NCBI RefSeq assembly: GCF_900107695.1
Contig: NZ_FNQP01000016.1
Coordinates: forward strand, 1 to 64,000
Length of the DNA stretch: 64,000 bases
Reading direction: 5' to 3'
Origin: Thiothrix caldifontis
GTDB taxonomy: Bacteria > Pseudomonadota > Gammaproteobacteria > Thiotrichales > Thiotrichaceae
Both the position numbers and the translations under genes were made by a program. Below are positions 26,886 through 34,879 of the stretch, in pieces. How positions within the stretch are numbered: position 1 is the stretch's first letter; each line of letters starts with the position of its first letter. Under the pieces are notes generated by a model. It was given only the letters and a program-made list of their open reading frames with translations. It had not been told where the DNA came from and searched no databases.

Positions 26886-27437
26886 TCAACCTGCTTGGAA
26901 TAATGTTTTAAAACCTTGAGAAACTTGTCCCACAGCAGAAATCACAATATTCATTTTACCCATCCACATCTGCGACTTAATTCCCCACTGGCTTAGAACA
27001 TGGTTATATTCGCTAGAAGCCAAAAGGCTTTCTGCTGATGCTTTTGTGGACTCCTCAATTTGCTTAATAAGATTGTCACTTTTACCGACTTCAGGATAAC
27101 TACGTGTCTCATTATTGCCACTAATTGCTTGTTTTTCAGCAAGATAATCTGAAAATTTAGGCATCGTCGACATTTGTGACATCATGCCATGATAAGACTG
27201 ATCAATTTCACCCATTTTATTCAGCATAACACGCTTGAAATCAAACGAGTCAGTCGTAACCGGCTCTCGAATCTGTAAGATAGGCGTATCTCGCATAGAA
27301 GCCGAACCGATCTCATTATGACTTCGAGTTAGAATATTCTCTAAACGCATCACATCATTCGCGGGTGGAGCGGGTAACTGCTGTTGCAAATTCCCCGTCT
27401 GCATCACTGGATTAACTAACGTACTCGCATCAAACAT
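26886..27437 (-). CDS. sctI: SctI, inner rod protein
   Basis: The gene sits between sctG and sctJ as in Ysc-type clusters. The C-terminal 40 residues (WGIKSQMWMGKMNIVISAVGQVSQGFKTLF) have the amphipathic pattern of inner rod proteins (YscI/EscI). At 183 residues it is longer than typical members (about 100-140), the extra part being a polar N-terminal region. The identification rests on gene order and the C-terminus. Confidence 0.72.
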   Translation of the reverse strand: MFDASTLVNPVMQTGNLQQQLPAPPANDVMRLENILTRSHNEIGSASMRDTPILQIREPVTTDSFDFKRVMLNKMGEIDQSYHGMMSQMSTMPKFSDYLAEKQAISGNNETRSYPEVGKSDNLIKQIEESTKASAESLLASSEYNHVLSQWGIKSQMWMGKMNIVISAVGQVSQGFKTLFQAG

Positions 27438-27449
27438 GATCCTAAACCT

Positions 27450-27815
27450 TTAAGTATTAAGGTAAGCGGCTGCAATACTGCTTTCATCTTTATTGCCTTT
27501 TCGCACTACCTCTTCAAATAGCTCTCTCGCTTCTGCTTTCTCACCTTTTTGGCTTAAGGCAATACCTAAGAAACACTTCGCACTCATGTGATCAACTTCT
27601 TTCAGCAATACATCATCTCGCAGTATATGAATAGCCTGATCGTAGTGACCTGCGTAAATTTTAGCAATAGCCACGCCCATTTTTATGGGAGTCTGCTCAA
27701 CACCAATAGCATTAACACCTTCCATAATCGTTTGGGAACGCTGCACATCGCCACCAAAACAGGCCATGTAACCAACTTGAGAAATCATTTGAAGTAATTC
27801 GACACTAGCTTGCAT
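27450..27815 (-). CDS. sctG: SctG-like TPR needle chaperone
   Basis: The 121-residue protein is helical with TPR-like repeats (AIAKIYAGHYDQAIHILRD, AKCFLGIALSQKGEKAEARELFEEV). In Ysc-type systems a TPR protein at this position pairs with SctE to hold the needle subunit before secretion. An HrpB1/HrpK-type protein is the alternative family. Its place between the needle candidate and sctI supports SctG. Confidence 0.7.
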   Translation of the reverse strand: MQASVELLQMISQVGYMACFGGDVQRSQTIMEGVNAIGVEQTPIKMGVAIAKIYAGHYDQAIHILRDDVLLKEVDHMSAKCFLGIALSQKGEKAEARELFEEVVRKGNKDESSIAAAYLNT

Positions 27816-27931
27816 ATTTTTTTATCCTTACAGTGCCACCACAAAAATGTGATGTCACTGATCATTTATTGGAAAATCACTTTTTGATAATAATCAGATT
27901 ACTACCATTTAAATGAATAATACCCAATTAA

Positions 27932-28144
27932 TTAACGGGCAATTGATTGACCAATTGTTTGTGCCATCGTCTTCAGACCAGCCATTGCATCAGAGTTCAT
28001 CTGATCTTGCATACGCGCTGACTGTGCGGCAACACCGGCATTAGTCAATTGGCGATTGCTCTGCATTTGAGTATTTAATAAATTAACACTCTCTTGAGTT
28101 GCAGTTTGAATCGAAGCGGCTGCTGTAGTTGCATCCATTGTCAT
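27932..28144 (-). CDS. candidate needle subunit SctF
   Basis: The 70-residue protein is assigned by position (E-F-G order) and size. It is rich in Ala, Gln, Thr, Ser and Met and has no Cys, Trp, Tyr, Phe, His or Pro. It looks like two amphipathic helices broken around NAGVAAQ. The usual needle C-terminus (a YNLxRN-type helix followed by an Ile-rich tail) is not visible, so it is either a very divergent needle protein or a different small secreted subunit. Non-coding gaps of about 115 bases flank it on both sides. Confidence 0.5.
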   Translation of the reverse strand: MTMDATTAAASIQTATQESVNLLNTQMQSNRQLTNAGVAAQSARMQDQMNSDAMAGLKTMAQTIGQSIAR

Positions 28145-28259
28145 ATCTCCTAAAAATTAATCGTCCATAAAAATAAATCCCCGGTGAAATACCACCAAAC
28201 GCAGGGAATTCCTAACTTCCTGTTACACATTGCGTTCCATGCTTACTTTTGAACCAACC

Positions 28260-28475
28260 CTACTGGTGGGTTTGCGTCCAAAACTGGTCAACGACCTCGC
28301 AACTGGCTTCTAATGCCAGCAAAAAACTATTTAGTTTTTCGTATTCATCAGGTGAAACCCCTTGGTTCAGTTCAGAGCGAACATCCGAAGCTGCTTGGTT
28401 GAACTTATCCAGAAGCTCATTTTTATACATACCTGACACATCATTTTTGAGGTTCTGCTCGATTTGCAGCATCAT
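28260..28475 (-). CDS. sctE: SctE, small needle co-chaperone (YscE type)
   Basis: The 71-residue protein is all-helical and fits the E component of needle chaperones: a first helix (IEQNLKNDVSGMYKNELLDKFNQAASDV), a turn at LNQGVSPDEYEK, and a second helix ending LEASCEVVDQFW. In Yersinia and Salmonella SPI-2 this protein binds the needle monomer together with the TPR protein. The start overlaps the end of sctD by 35 bases. Confidence 0.72.
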   Translation of the reverse strand: MMLQIEQNLKNDVSGMYKNELLDKFNQAASDVRSELNQGVSPDEYEKLNSFLLALEASCEVVDQFWTQTHQ

Positions 28476-29817
28476 CTAGTCTCCCCTTGTCTATACCGTA
28501 ATAAAAAGGAATATCCATCCCATTATTCGTTAACACCACATGGTCGGACTTGATGCTCTTAATAAAATATTTTCCACCAAGCGCTGAGCCTTCCATGTAC
28601 TTCTTACCATCTTTTGCGACAAGAAAAGGTATCTTGCCAACACTTACGCTGCGTATCGCTAATGTGATGCGATCACGTATATCAGTGACATTGAGCACAA
28701 TCGCGGAACCGTCGCCTTGTATGCTAATGAACTCCTGCCGCAAATCTTTTAATTTTTCGATTTCCGACTGCGTTAACTCGCCCTTAACTATAACGCTCTT
28801 GCCGTCGGTTGTGGCTGTGATGCGGCTAGACAGTCCTTTTTTCTCGATGAACTGCACAAAAGACGCTAGATAACCGTCCAATGTTTGAAATTCACTCTCA
28901 CCGATAGAGCGAACACCCCCAACATCATTGAGAATGCTGACTTTGACGCGCTCCCAATCCGCATTCTTACTGGCGAACCCCTCAGCGACCAGCACACCGT
29001 CTGTATCTCCCGGCTTAAAGCTAATGCCGGGCTGCCCCATTGCACGGGCAATCATTCCTGCACTATTCGCCATCTCATCTTGTGCCCAAATATGCACATT
29101 GGCCTTAATACCGGCATCTTGAAGCCTGCTCATGAGTTCATTGCGCTCTACCGTCGTACTGGTATACCCACGTAAGCTAACTGAACCATCAACCTCATTC
29201 ACCAAGTTGAAATCCTGCTGTCCCAAATCCCTCAACAACAAGGCTGCCTGCTGCTCCCCCGAATCGCGCACGCCGAGGGTTTCCAGGAAATGGTTAAACT
29301 GAGGAGCCCAATAAATCAAGTTTGCCAGCAACAACAAACCCAAACCGGCAAATAACCAACTTTTGCCATTCCCGCTTTTTTTAGATGAAACTTTATTCGG
29401 TTTGACTGAAGTTACTGACTGCGCGTTATGCTTGCCATGAAAATGAGCACTTTCACCGCCAGAAGCAGCCTTAGCTGCTCGCTGCTTGCCCGCTATTTGA
29501 CTACTGCCAACTCTGCTATCTGCCACGAGAAGATCCACATTACCCAGCCGGATCGTCTGATAAGGTAGCAAATCCATACTGTCTGCCGTCACCTCCTTAG
29601 CTTCAATAAACACTGGGTGAGCGAGCGGTTGCAGCGTAATAGAATCTGGCGTAATCAAGAATTGGATGTGCTGATCAGCAATATCGTCATCATGCAGAAT
29701 AATATCGCTGGTCATAGAACGCCCGATAACCAAGCTTCCGGTTCTTAGCCTGACGGATGCACCGCTATTAATTCCACTCAAGACCTTGAGAATAAAGGAA
29801 GTGTGTTGAGTTGCCAT
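28441..29817 (-). CDS. sctD: SctD, outer component of the inner-membrane ring
   Basis: Residues about 8-105 form a cytoplasmic FHA-like domain (VIGRSMTSDIILHDDDIADQH). A basic linker follows, then one membrane helix at about 153-170, then periplasmic ring-building (BON-like) modules from about 190 to 420. The length of 458 residues is typical. It connects the SctJ ring to the secretin. It directly abuts sctC upstream and overlaps sctE downstream. Confidence 0.9.
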   Translation of the reverse strand: MATQHTSFILKVLSGINSGASVRLRTGSLVIGRSMTSDIILHDDDIADQHIQFLITPDSITLQPLAHPVFIEAKEVTADSMDLLPYQTIRLGNVDLLVADSRVGSSQIAGKQRAAKAASGGESAHFHGKHNAQSVTSVKPNKVSSKKSGNGKSWLFAGLGLLLLANLIYWAPQFNHFLETLGVRDSGEQQAALLLRDLGQQDFNLVNEVDGSVSLRGYTSTTVERNELMSRLQDAGIKANVHIWAQDEMANSAGMIARAMGQPGISFKPGDTDGVLVAEGFASKNADWERVKVSILNDVGGVRSIGESEFQTLDGYLASFVQFIEKKGLSSRITATTDGKSVIVKGELTQSEIEKLKDLRQEFISIQGDGSAIVLNVTDIRDRITLAIRSVSVGKIPFLVAKDGKKYMEGSALGGKYFIKSIKSDHVVLTNNGMDIPFYYGIDKGRLDDAANRAEPQK

Positions 29818-30495
29818 TTATTCAGCCTGTTTTTTGTTTTTAACGACATCCACTACATCAAAACCCGGAAATTTCTCATCCGTCTTAACATCAAATTCAG
29901 CACCCATCCCACCCACGGGGTCTTCTGAACTGTAATTCATCACACCCTTTTTATCTTTCCAACGGTACACCTGCCGCCTGGAAAGATCCTGCGTATCCAT
30001 GACCTTGGCCATATCCAGCACTGCGCTGACAAAACGTTCGGGGCCTGTCAGGTAAATAATGTTATCGACTTCGGAAATCTGCCACTGAAACCGCTCTTCC
30101 AACACCTCCAGCCGCTTTAAGGCATTGGTGAATTCTTGTGGCGACATTTTTTTCATGCTCACACTCGCTGACTGCACTTCTTCTTCCTTGTAAACAAACA
30201 GCGCCTCTTTGTCGTAGTACCAAATCAAGCCATAATTTTTAACCAGTTCATTAAAAATCTCCTGAGGCTTCCGATTCTGGAGATGCAAACTCACCACCTC
30301 TTTGACCTTAGGGCTAACGACGATGGGTAAATCCTGTAATGATGCCAAGGTTTTCAACAGCTCCGGTAATGGCTCCTGATCAGAAAAGTGCGAATAATTA
30401 TCCTCTTTCCATGGCACAGGCGCGGCAACTGCCGTTCCCACATACAGCATTAGTAGCAAAACAGCCCATCGGAATCTGAATAATATCTTATGCAT
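29818..30495 (-). CDS. SctC N-terminal domains only, with DUF4124-like tail
   Basis: The ATG at 30495 is preferred over a TTG at 30516 because a GGGGGA lies upstream and a signal peptide follows directly (cleavage near residue 25, TAVAAP). After it comes the secretin N0 pattern VPWKEDNYSHFSDQEPLPELL, then an N1-like fold to about residue 170. The secretin channel domain is absent: 225 residues against about 550-650 in full SctC. The tail (176-191, VYRWKDKKGVMNYSSEDP) resembles a DUF4124 motif. Rhizobial systems split SctC into RhcC1 and RhcC2, and this looks like an RhcC1 equivalent. No channel half is in the window. Confidence 0.75.
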   Translation of the reverse strand: MHKILFRFRWAVLLLMLYVGTAVAAPVPWKEDNYSHFSDQEPLPELLKTLASLQDLPIVVSPKVKEVVSLHLQNRKPQEIFNELVKNYGLIWYYDKEALFVYKEEEVQSASVSMKKMSPQEFTNALKRLEVLEERFQWQISEVDNIIYLTGPERFVSAVLDMAKVMDTQDLSRRQVYRWKDKKGVMNYSSEDPVGGMGAEFDVKTDEKFPGFDVVDVVKNKKQAE

Positions 30496-30682
30496 AGCCA
30501 AGCAATCCCCCGGCAAATATAAACGAGTCTACTGTAGGCTTTAGCCCACTAACATTCACGCCAAAGGAGATAAACCGTACCAGAAACCCTACTCAATGGA
30601 AAAATACGTCATGGCCGACATCGGATTATCTGTCAAAACACCCCATTTATCCTTTCACCTCCATGAGCAAAACCATCTTAAT

Positions 30683-30700
30683 GGTTACACTAAAGTAACC
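30683..30700. promoter_or_regulatory. inverted repeat between sctC and the effector gene
   Basis: GGTTAC, six bases, then GTAACC forms a symmetric site 46 bases upstream of the plus-strand ATG at 30747, in a 251-base gap that must hold the divergent promoters of both T3SS blocks. It could be an operator. I see no convincing sigma-70, sigma-54 or hrp-box promoter in the rest of this gap. Confidence 0.3.
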
Positions 30701-30746
30701 TTTTCAGTGATTACCACACGCAACATTTTTAGTCGGAGACTTCAGG

Positions 30747-31973
30747 ATGACCACCACTACATTTCTGCCCGACCAACTGACAGGAAGTTGGAACAGCCTT
30801 TCGTCGTCACAAACAGGTAACACTGGTCAGCAAATGTCATCCAGAACAGGGGTTTTTAGTCCTGTTAGCGGCAACGTACTCACACAACTGTTACCCCTAG
30901 TCACTGCTTTGCTGCAACAAATGCCTCAGCAACAGCAAGAAAGCACCGCTAACGCACAGATCAATTTAAGTGATGGTGAAACGCACATTCTTCAAGGCAC
31001 GCATATAGCGGATAGCAAAGGCAATATACCTACCGGACAAACACTTTCGGTGTTGGATGGGACTAATGCAGACCAACGCCTCAGCGCAGGTGATACATTA
31101 GTTATCAGCAACGCCGCAGGTAATGAACTATCGCGCAAAACCTTAACAACTAATGATCTTTATGACTTACGTTTTCGTGAAAACATGGTCAAAACAGCCA
31201 ATTCCTTGAGAGAAGGCTGGGCATTCAACGAAAACCTCGTGCATATCCAAGGTGGCGAATTAACCAGACCAGAAACCCGCACCTACACTGCCAGTAATGG
31301 TAGTGCATCCACTGAAACGGTGTTGGAGCGCAATAATTACTGGGAGGTGGTACAGCGTGGCTCCAACCGCTATTTACTGATGCGCGAAACAGGCCCTACA
31401 GGTCAGCCAGTCAAACCTTCTGAGGCTATTAATGATGTTTTCAATAACCGGCAGAATTATGCATTTGACTGCGCCAGCCCCATGCGCCTGCTCAATCTGA
31501 AAGCCACCTTGGACACTATCGGTGCTGACGATTTCGACAACAAAGCTGGGCGCTTACAAATATCCTCTTGGTACGACCAGCATGACAGTTCAGGCTTTGA
31601 TGGTGGCTTCTCAACCAAAGTACGCACCGCTCAGGCAGGTGAAATCAATGTCGATGGGGTTAGCAACCTGAAAGGCGAAACCGCTTTATTCGATCCTAAC
31701 AAAGGTGACGCACTGATTCCCGGTTCTGCTTATTACTTTGACTTACCAGGGGACAATAAATCTTCATCCCAAGGCTGGAATGCGGTTTATTTAGGGCGCA
31801 ATGATAACGGCTCTTACCGTTTCTGGAGTTCCAGTATCGGCAATGTAGATGTTAGCTTTGGCGAAAACAACTGGTTCGCTCAAGATAGTTTCAAAGGTTA
31901 TTACTTGGGTGCAGTCAATGCCAACCCGAATGTTGCTCGTCTGCAAAACTGGGATGTAAGCCGTTCAGTCTGA
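30747..31973 (+). CDS. transglutaminase-like protein, probable type III effector
   Basis: Residues 1-70 are Ser/Thr/Gln-rich and look disordered, as type III secretion signals do. Residues about 225-395 resemble bacterial Tgl-like protein-glutamine gamma-glutamyltransferases: NYAFDCASPMRLLNLKATL with Cys242, the only cysteine, as likely nucleophile, then FDGGF, GDALIPGSAYYFDLPGD and GWNAVYLGRNDNGSY. That enzyme would crosslink or deamidate protein glutamines. The gene opens the plus-strand T3SS block and is followed by sctQ after 132 bases. Secretion and host target are inferred from location and composition only. A non-secreted cell-envelope crosslinker is the alternative. Confidence 0.6.
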   Translation: MTTTTFLPDQLTGSWNSLSSSQTGNTGQQMSSRTGVFSPVSGNVLTQLLPLVTALLQQMPQQQQESTANAQINLSDGETHILQGTHIADSKGNIPTGQTLSVLDGTNADQRLSAGDTLVISNAAGNELSRKTLTTNDLYDLRFRENMVKTANSLREGWAFNENLVHIQGGELTRPETRTYTASNGSASTETVLERNNYWEVVQRGSNRYLLMRETGPTGQPVKPSEAINDVFNNRQNYAFDCASPMRLLNLKATLDTIGADDFDNKAGRLQISSWYDQHDSSGFDGGFSTKVRTAQAGEINVDGVSNLKGETALFDPNKGDALIPGSAYYFDLPGDNKSSSQGWNAVYLGRNDNGSYRFWSSSIGNVDVSFGENNWFAQDSFKGYYLGAVNANPNVARLQNWDVSRSV

Positions 31974-32105
31974 GATTAAGACCGTATGGCTAAAGAAAGT
32001 TGAACTTCACAAGGTATAGCCGCAGACTGATGTGAATATTGCACGTTTTCAGTCATAAACTACGCCCTGCTGTGCTTGCGAACAGCAATCAGGATAATAA
32101 CCATA

Positions 32106-33164
32106 ATGAGAAACCGGCAGACCCTGTTTACCCCGATCAACTTTCCCAGTCAGGCAGCACTTAATATGCGCCTGAACAATATATTGCTTAATAAAACAAC
32201 AAATTTTAATTTCCCAGTGGACGATAAGCATCTGGCTAATTTTCAGATGCGGCAGGGGAACACAGACACTCAACATCTCTGTCCCATTAGCATAACGCTG
32301 GAATTGGGTGGTACGATGGCGGGTTTATGGCTATCAGCATGGCCACTCGCAGAACGCATCAAGCAATTTTTACCGGATGGTTTGCTGCATCAATTACCCG
32401 AAAATCTGGCTATCAGCATTATCGAAAGTGCGCTGGCTTCCTTATTGCGTCAGGCGGAAACAGGCTTAGGATTGCAGTTAACCCTGCAATCCATGTCAGC
32501 CGATCCACTCAGCACCCAATACACCATGCCATTAGGTTTTACCATTCAAATACTTGAGCAAGAAAACCGGCAGATGCTGCAAGAAGTATTTGGGGTATTG
32601 ATGCTCGACCCGCACCTTTACATGCATATACAAGAACGCCTGCGCCACTGGCCTTCTGACACCAATCCGGATTGGGAAGAACACGACACACCATTGTGGC
32701 TTGAAATCAGCCGCGTAGTGTTTTCCATGCAAGAGATCAACCAACTGCAACCGTCTGACCTGATTTTATTGGAAGATACTCGCTTTGAAGACGAAGGTTT
32801 ACTCAGGTTATGCCTCGACTCCGGTTACTATTGCGAAGCGACGCTCAGCCAAACAACACCCTCAACCCTGACCATTAATACTGAGTGGATGCCCATGTCC
32901 GATAATGAACAAAAACAAAACATAGAACACATTAGCCAGATACCGGTACAACTCTCCTTCGATGTAGGAGAAAAAACCCTGTCATTCAATGAAGTACGGC
33001 AGTTACGCCCCGGTTATATTCTCGAATTGGGAAAATCTCTGCCTGAAATCATTCAAATACGTTCACAGCATCGGCTAATTGGCACGGGGGAGTTGGTCGA
33101 AATCAACGGGCGCATTGCAGTACGCATCATCAACCTGTTCAACAGAAAAGCGAAGAGCGCTTAA
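32106..33164 (+). CDS. sctQ: SctQ, cytoplasmic sorting-platform protein
   Basis: SctQ (FliM/FliN-related) forms the pods of the sorting platform. The C-terminal SPOA domain is clear from about residue 275 (ISQIPVQLSFDVGEKTLSFNEVRQLRPGYILELG, then GTGELVEINGRIAVRI). The start at 32106 (MRNRQTLFTP) is preferred to one 30 bases upstream that has no ribosome site. An in-frame ATG at 32895, preceded by GAGTGG, would give an 89-residue C-terminal product, the size known for YscQ-C. It is followed by sctR after 2 bases. Confidence 0.9.
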   Translation: MRNRQTLFTPINFPSQAALNMRLNNILLNKTTNFNFPVDDKHLANFQMRQGNTDTQHLCPISITLELGGTMAGLWLSAWPLAERIKQFLPDGLLHQLPENLAISIIESALASLLRQAETGLGLQLTLQSMSADPLSTQYTMPLGFTIQILEQENRQMLQEVFGVLMLDPHLYMHIQERLRHWPSDTNPDWEEHDTPLWLEISRVVFSMQEINQLQPSDLILLEDTRFEDEGLLRLCLDSGYYCEATLSQTTPSTLTINTEWMPMSDNEQKQNIEHISQIPVQLSFDVGEKTLSFNEVRQLRPGYILELGKSLPEIIQIRSQHRLIGTGELVEINGRIAVRIINLFNRKAKSA

Positions 33165-33166
33165 GC

Positions 33167-33820
33167 ATGGAAAGCTTCCCTAATCCGGTCATATTACTGG
33201 CAGCCCTCACCATCTTGGGGTTAGCGCCGTTTATTGCGATTATGGTTAGCTCTTTCGTCAAGCTAGTGATTGTGATGCATATCCTCCGCAGCGCCCTAGG
33301 TTTGCAACAAGAGCCACCCAATATTGCGATTAGCGGTATCGCCATCATTCTATCTATTTACATCATGGCGCCCGTGTTCATGGAAACCTATGAACAATTT
33401 AATAGTTTTGGGGTTGCTATCGAAGATATTCGCAATCCGTTGCTGATTAATGCCTTAGAAGGCAGCACTGAACCGTTGCGACAATTTCTTATCAAGCACT
33501 CCAGCGAAAGTGAACGTGAATTTTTCACTCAAACCACGCAAAAACTTTGGCCCGAAAAATATTCAGCAGAAATAACCACAAACCATCTTTTGGTGTTGAT
33601 TCCCTCCTTCATGGTTAGCGAATTAACCACCGCATTTCAGGTCGGTTTCCTGATATTTCTCCCGTTTGTGGTGATTGACTTGGTTATATCTAACTTATTG
33701 ATGTCAATGGGTATGATGATGCTATCACCCATGACCATTTCCCTACCCTTCAAGCTGCTGCTCTTTGTACTAGTGGATGGATGGTCACGCTTGATCCACG
33801 GCTTGATACTGAGTTATTGA
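33167..33820 (+). CDS. sctR: SctR, export gate protein
   Basis: SctR (FliP-like) forms most of the export gate at the centre of the secretion apparatus. The N-terminal helix with FIAIMVSSFVKLVIVMHILRSALGLQQEPPN and the C-terminal VIDLVISNLLMSMGMMMLSPMTISLPFKLLLFVLVDGW are diagnostic. The 217 residues include four membrane segments. It is tightly packed with sctS (4-base gap). Confidence 0.97.
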   Translation: MESFPNPVILLAALTILGLAPFIAIMVSSFVKLVIVMHILRSALGLQQEPPNIAISGIAIILSIYIMAPVFMETYEQFNSFGVAIEDIRNPLLINALEGSTEPLRQFLIKHSSESEREFFTQTTQKLWPEKYSAEITTNHLLVLIPSFMVSELTTAFQVGFLIFLPFVVIDLVISNLLMSMGMMMLSPMTISLPFKLLLFVLVDGWSRLIHGLILSY

Positions 33821-33824
33821 CACC

Positions 33825-34097
33825 ATGAATGAAACCGACATCATCCACAAAACCTCCTTAGCGATGGAACTTATCTTGTATCTATCGCTGCCCGCCATTA
33901 TTGCCGCAACTGTTGTGGGGCTGCTGATTGGATTATTGCAAGCCTTAACGTCTATTCAGGAACAAACACTTCCGCATGGTTTTAAGCTAGTCGTAACCAT
34001 GCTGGCGCTCGTAGCAACCGTGCGCTGGCTAGGACCTGATCTGCTCACCTTTACCGAAAATGCCTTTGATCAAATTGCGCTGATACGGCATCGCTGA
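33825..34097 (+). CDS. sctS: SctS, export gate protein
   Basis: This is a 90-residue FliQ-like protein with two helices. PAIIAATVVGLLIGLLQALTSIQEQTLPHGFKLV is the family signature, including the Q-loop that closes the gate. Its stop shares a base with the sctT start. Confidence 0.97.
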   Translation: MNETDIIHKTSLAMELILYLSLPAIIAATVVGLLIGLLQALTSIQEQTLPHGFKLVVTMLALVATVRWLGPDLLTFTENAFDQIALIRHR

Positions 34098-34879
34098 TGG
34101 AAACCGATGCACTGCAATCATGGCTATTGGCTTGGGCATTTACCGCGCCCAGGGTTTTGGTTGCGTTTGCATTATTGCCGATAATGACTGAACCCATTGT
34201 CCCCCGCACTTTGCGCAATGGGGTCATTATGACCATGAGCCTGTTTATTTTGCCACTCACCCACGAGCAGTTTCTCAATATTGAGCTAAACATGCTAACG
34301 ATGCTTGGCATTCTAGTGAAAGAAGCGTTGTTAGGGCTTTTATTGGGTTACACCCTGAGTGTGCCATTCTGGGCAGTGAAAGCGGCTGGCTTTTTGATCG
34401 ACATGCAGCGCGGGGTCATGAGTGCCTTATTTTTCTCACCTGTCACTGCGAATATGGTGTCACCGCTGGGTGGATTATTTAACCTATTGCTTACTACCTT
34501 ATTATTGGTATCGGGCGGCTTTTTAATCTTGTTACAAACACTCTATTTCAGCTACCAAACTTGGCCGATAGATCAGTTTTTCCCGCAGTTTACGCTGGAA
34601 GTTGCCTCATTCTTCCTGCAACAACTGGACCTGCTGTTGTATACCAGCGTACTGATTGCCGGACCCTTTATTGGGATGATGTTTCTTGTCGATTTTGGCT
34701 TGGGCATGGTAGGGCGCTTCCTACCGCAACTTAACGTCTTCCTGGCAGCGATGCCGGTCAAAAGTGGTTTAGTCTTCTTCATGCTGGCATTATACATTGG
34801 CTTTTTAGCGGAATACCTCAAAGACGGCTTTTTCCGCATGGGCAATAATCTCACAATATTGGATGCATTATTGCGATGA
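34097..34879 (+). CDS. sctT: SctT, export gate protein
   Basis: This is a 260-residue FliR-like protein with about six to seven membrane segments. Landmarks are ARPR-like APRVLVAFALLPIM near the start and AAGFLIDMQRGVMSALFFSPVTANMVSPLGGLFN in the middle. It completes the SctRST gate. The start overlaps the sctS stop by 1 base and the stop overlaps sctU by 4. Confidence 0.95.
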   Translation: METDALQSWLLAWAFTAPRVLVAFALLPIMTEPIVPRTLRNGVIMTMSLFILPLTHEQFLNIELNMLTMLGILVKEALLGLLLGYTLSVPFWAVKAAGFLIDMQRGVMSALFFSPVTANMVSPLGGLFNLLLTTLLLVSGGFLILLQTLYFSYQTWPIDQFFPQFTLEVASFFLQQLDLLLYTSVLIAGPFIGMMFLVDFGLGMVGRFLPQLNVFLAAMPVKSGLVFFMLALYIGFLAEYLKDGFFRMGNNLTILDALLR

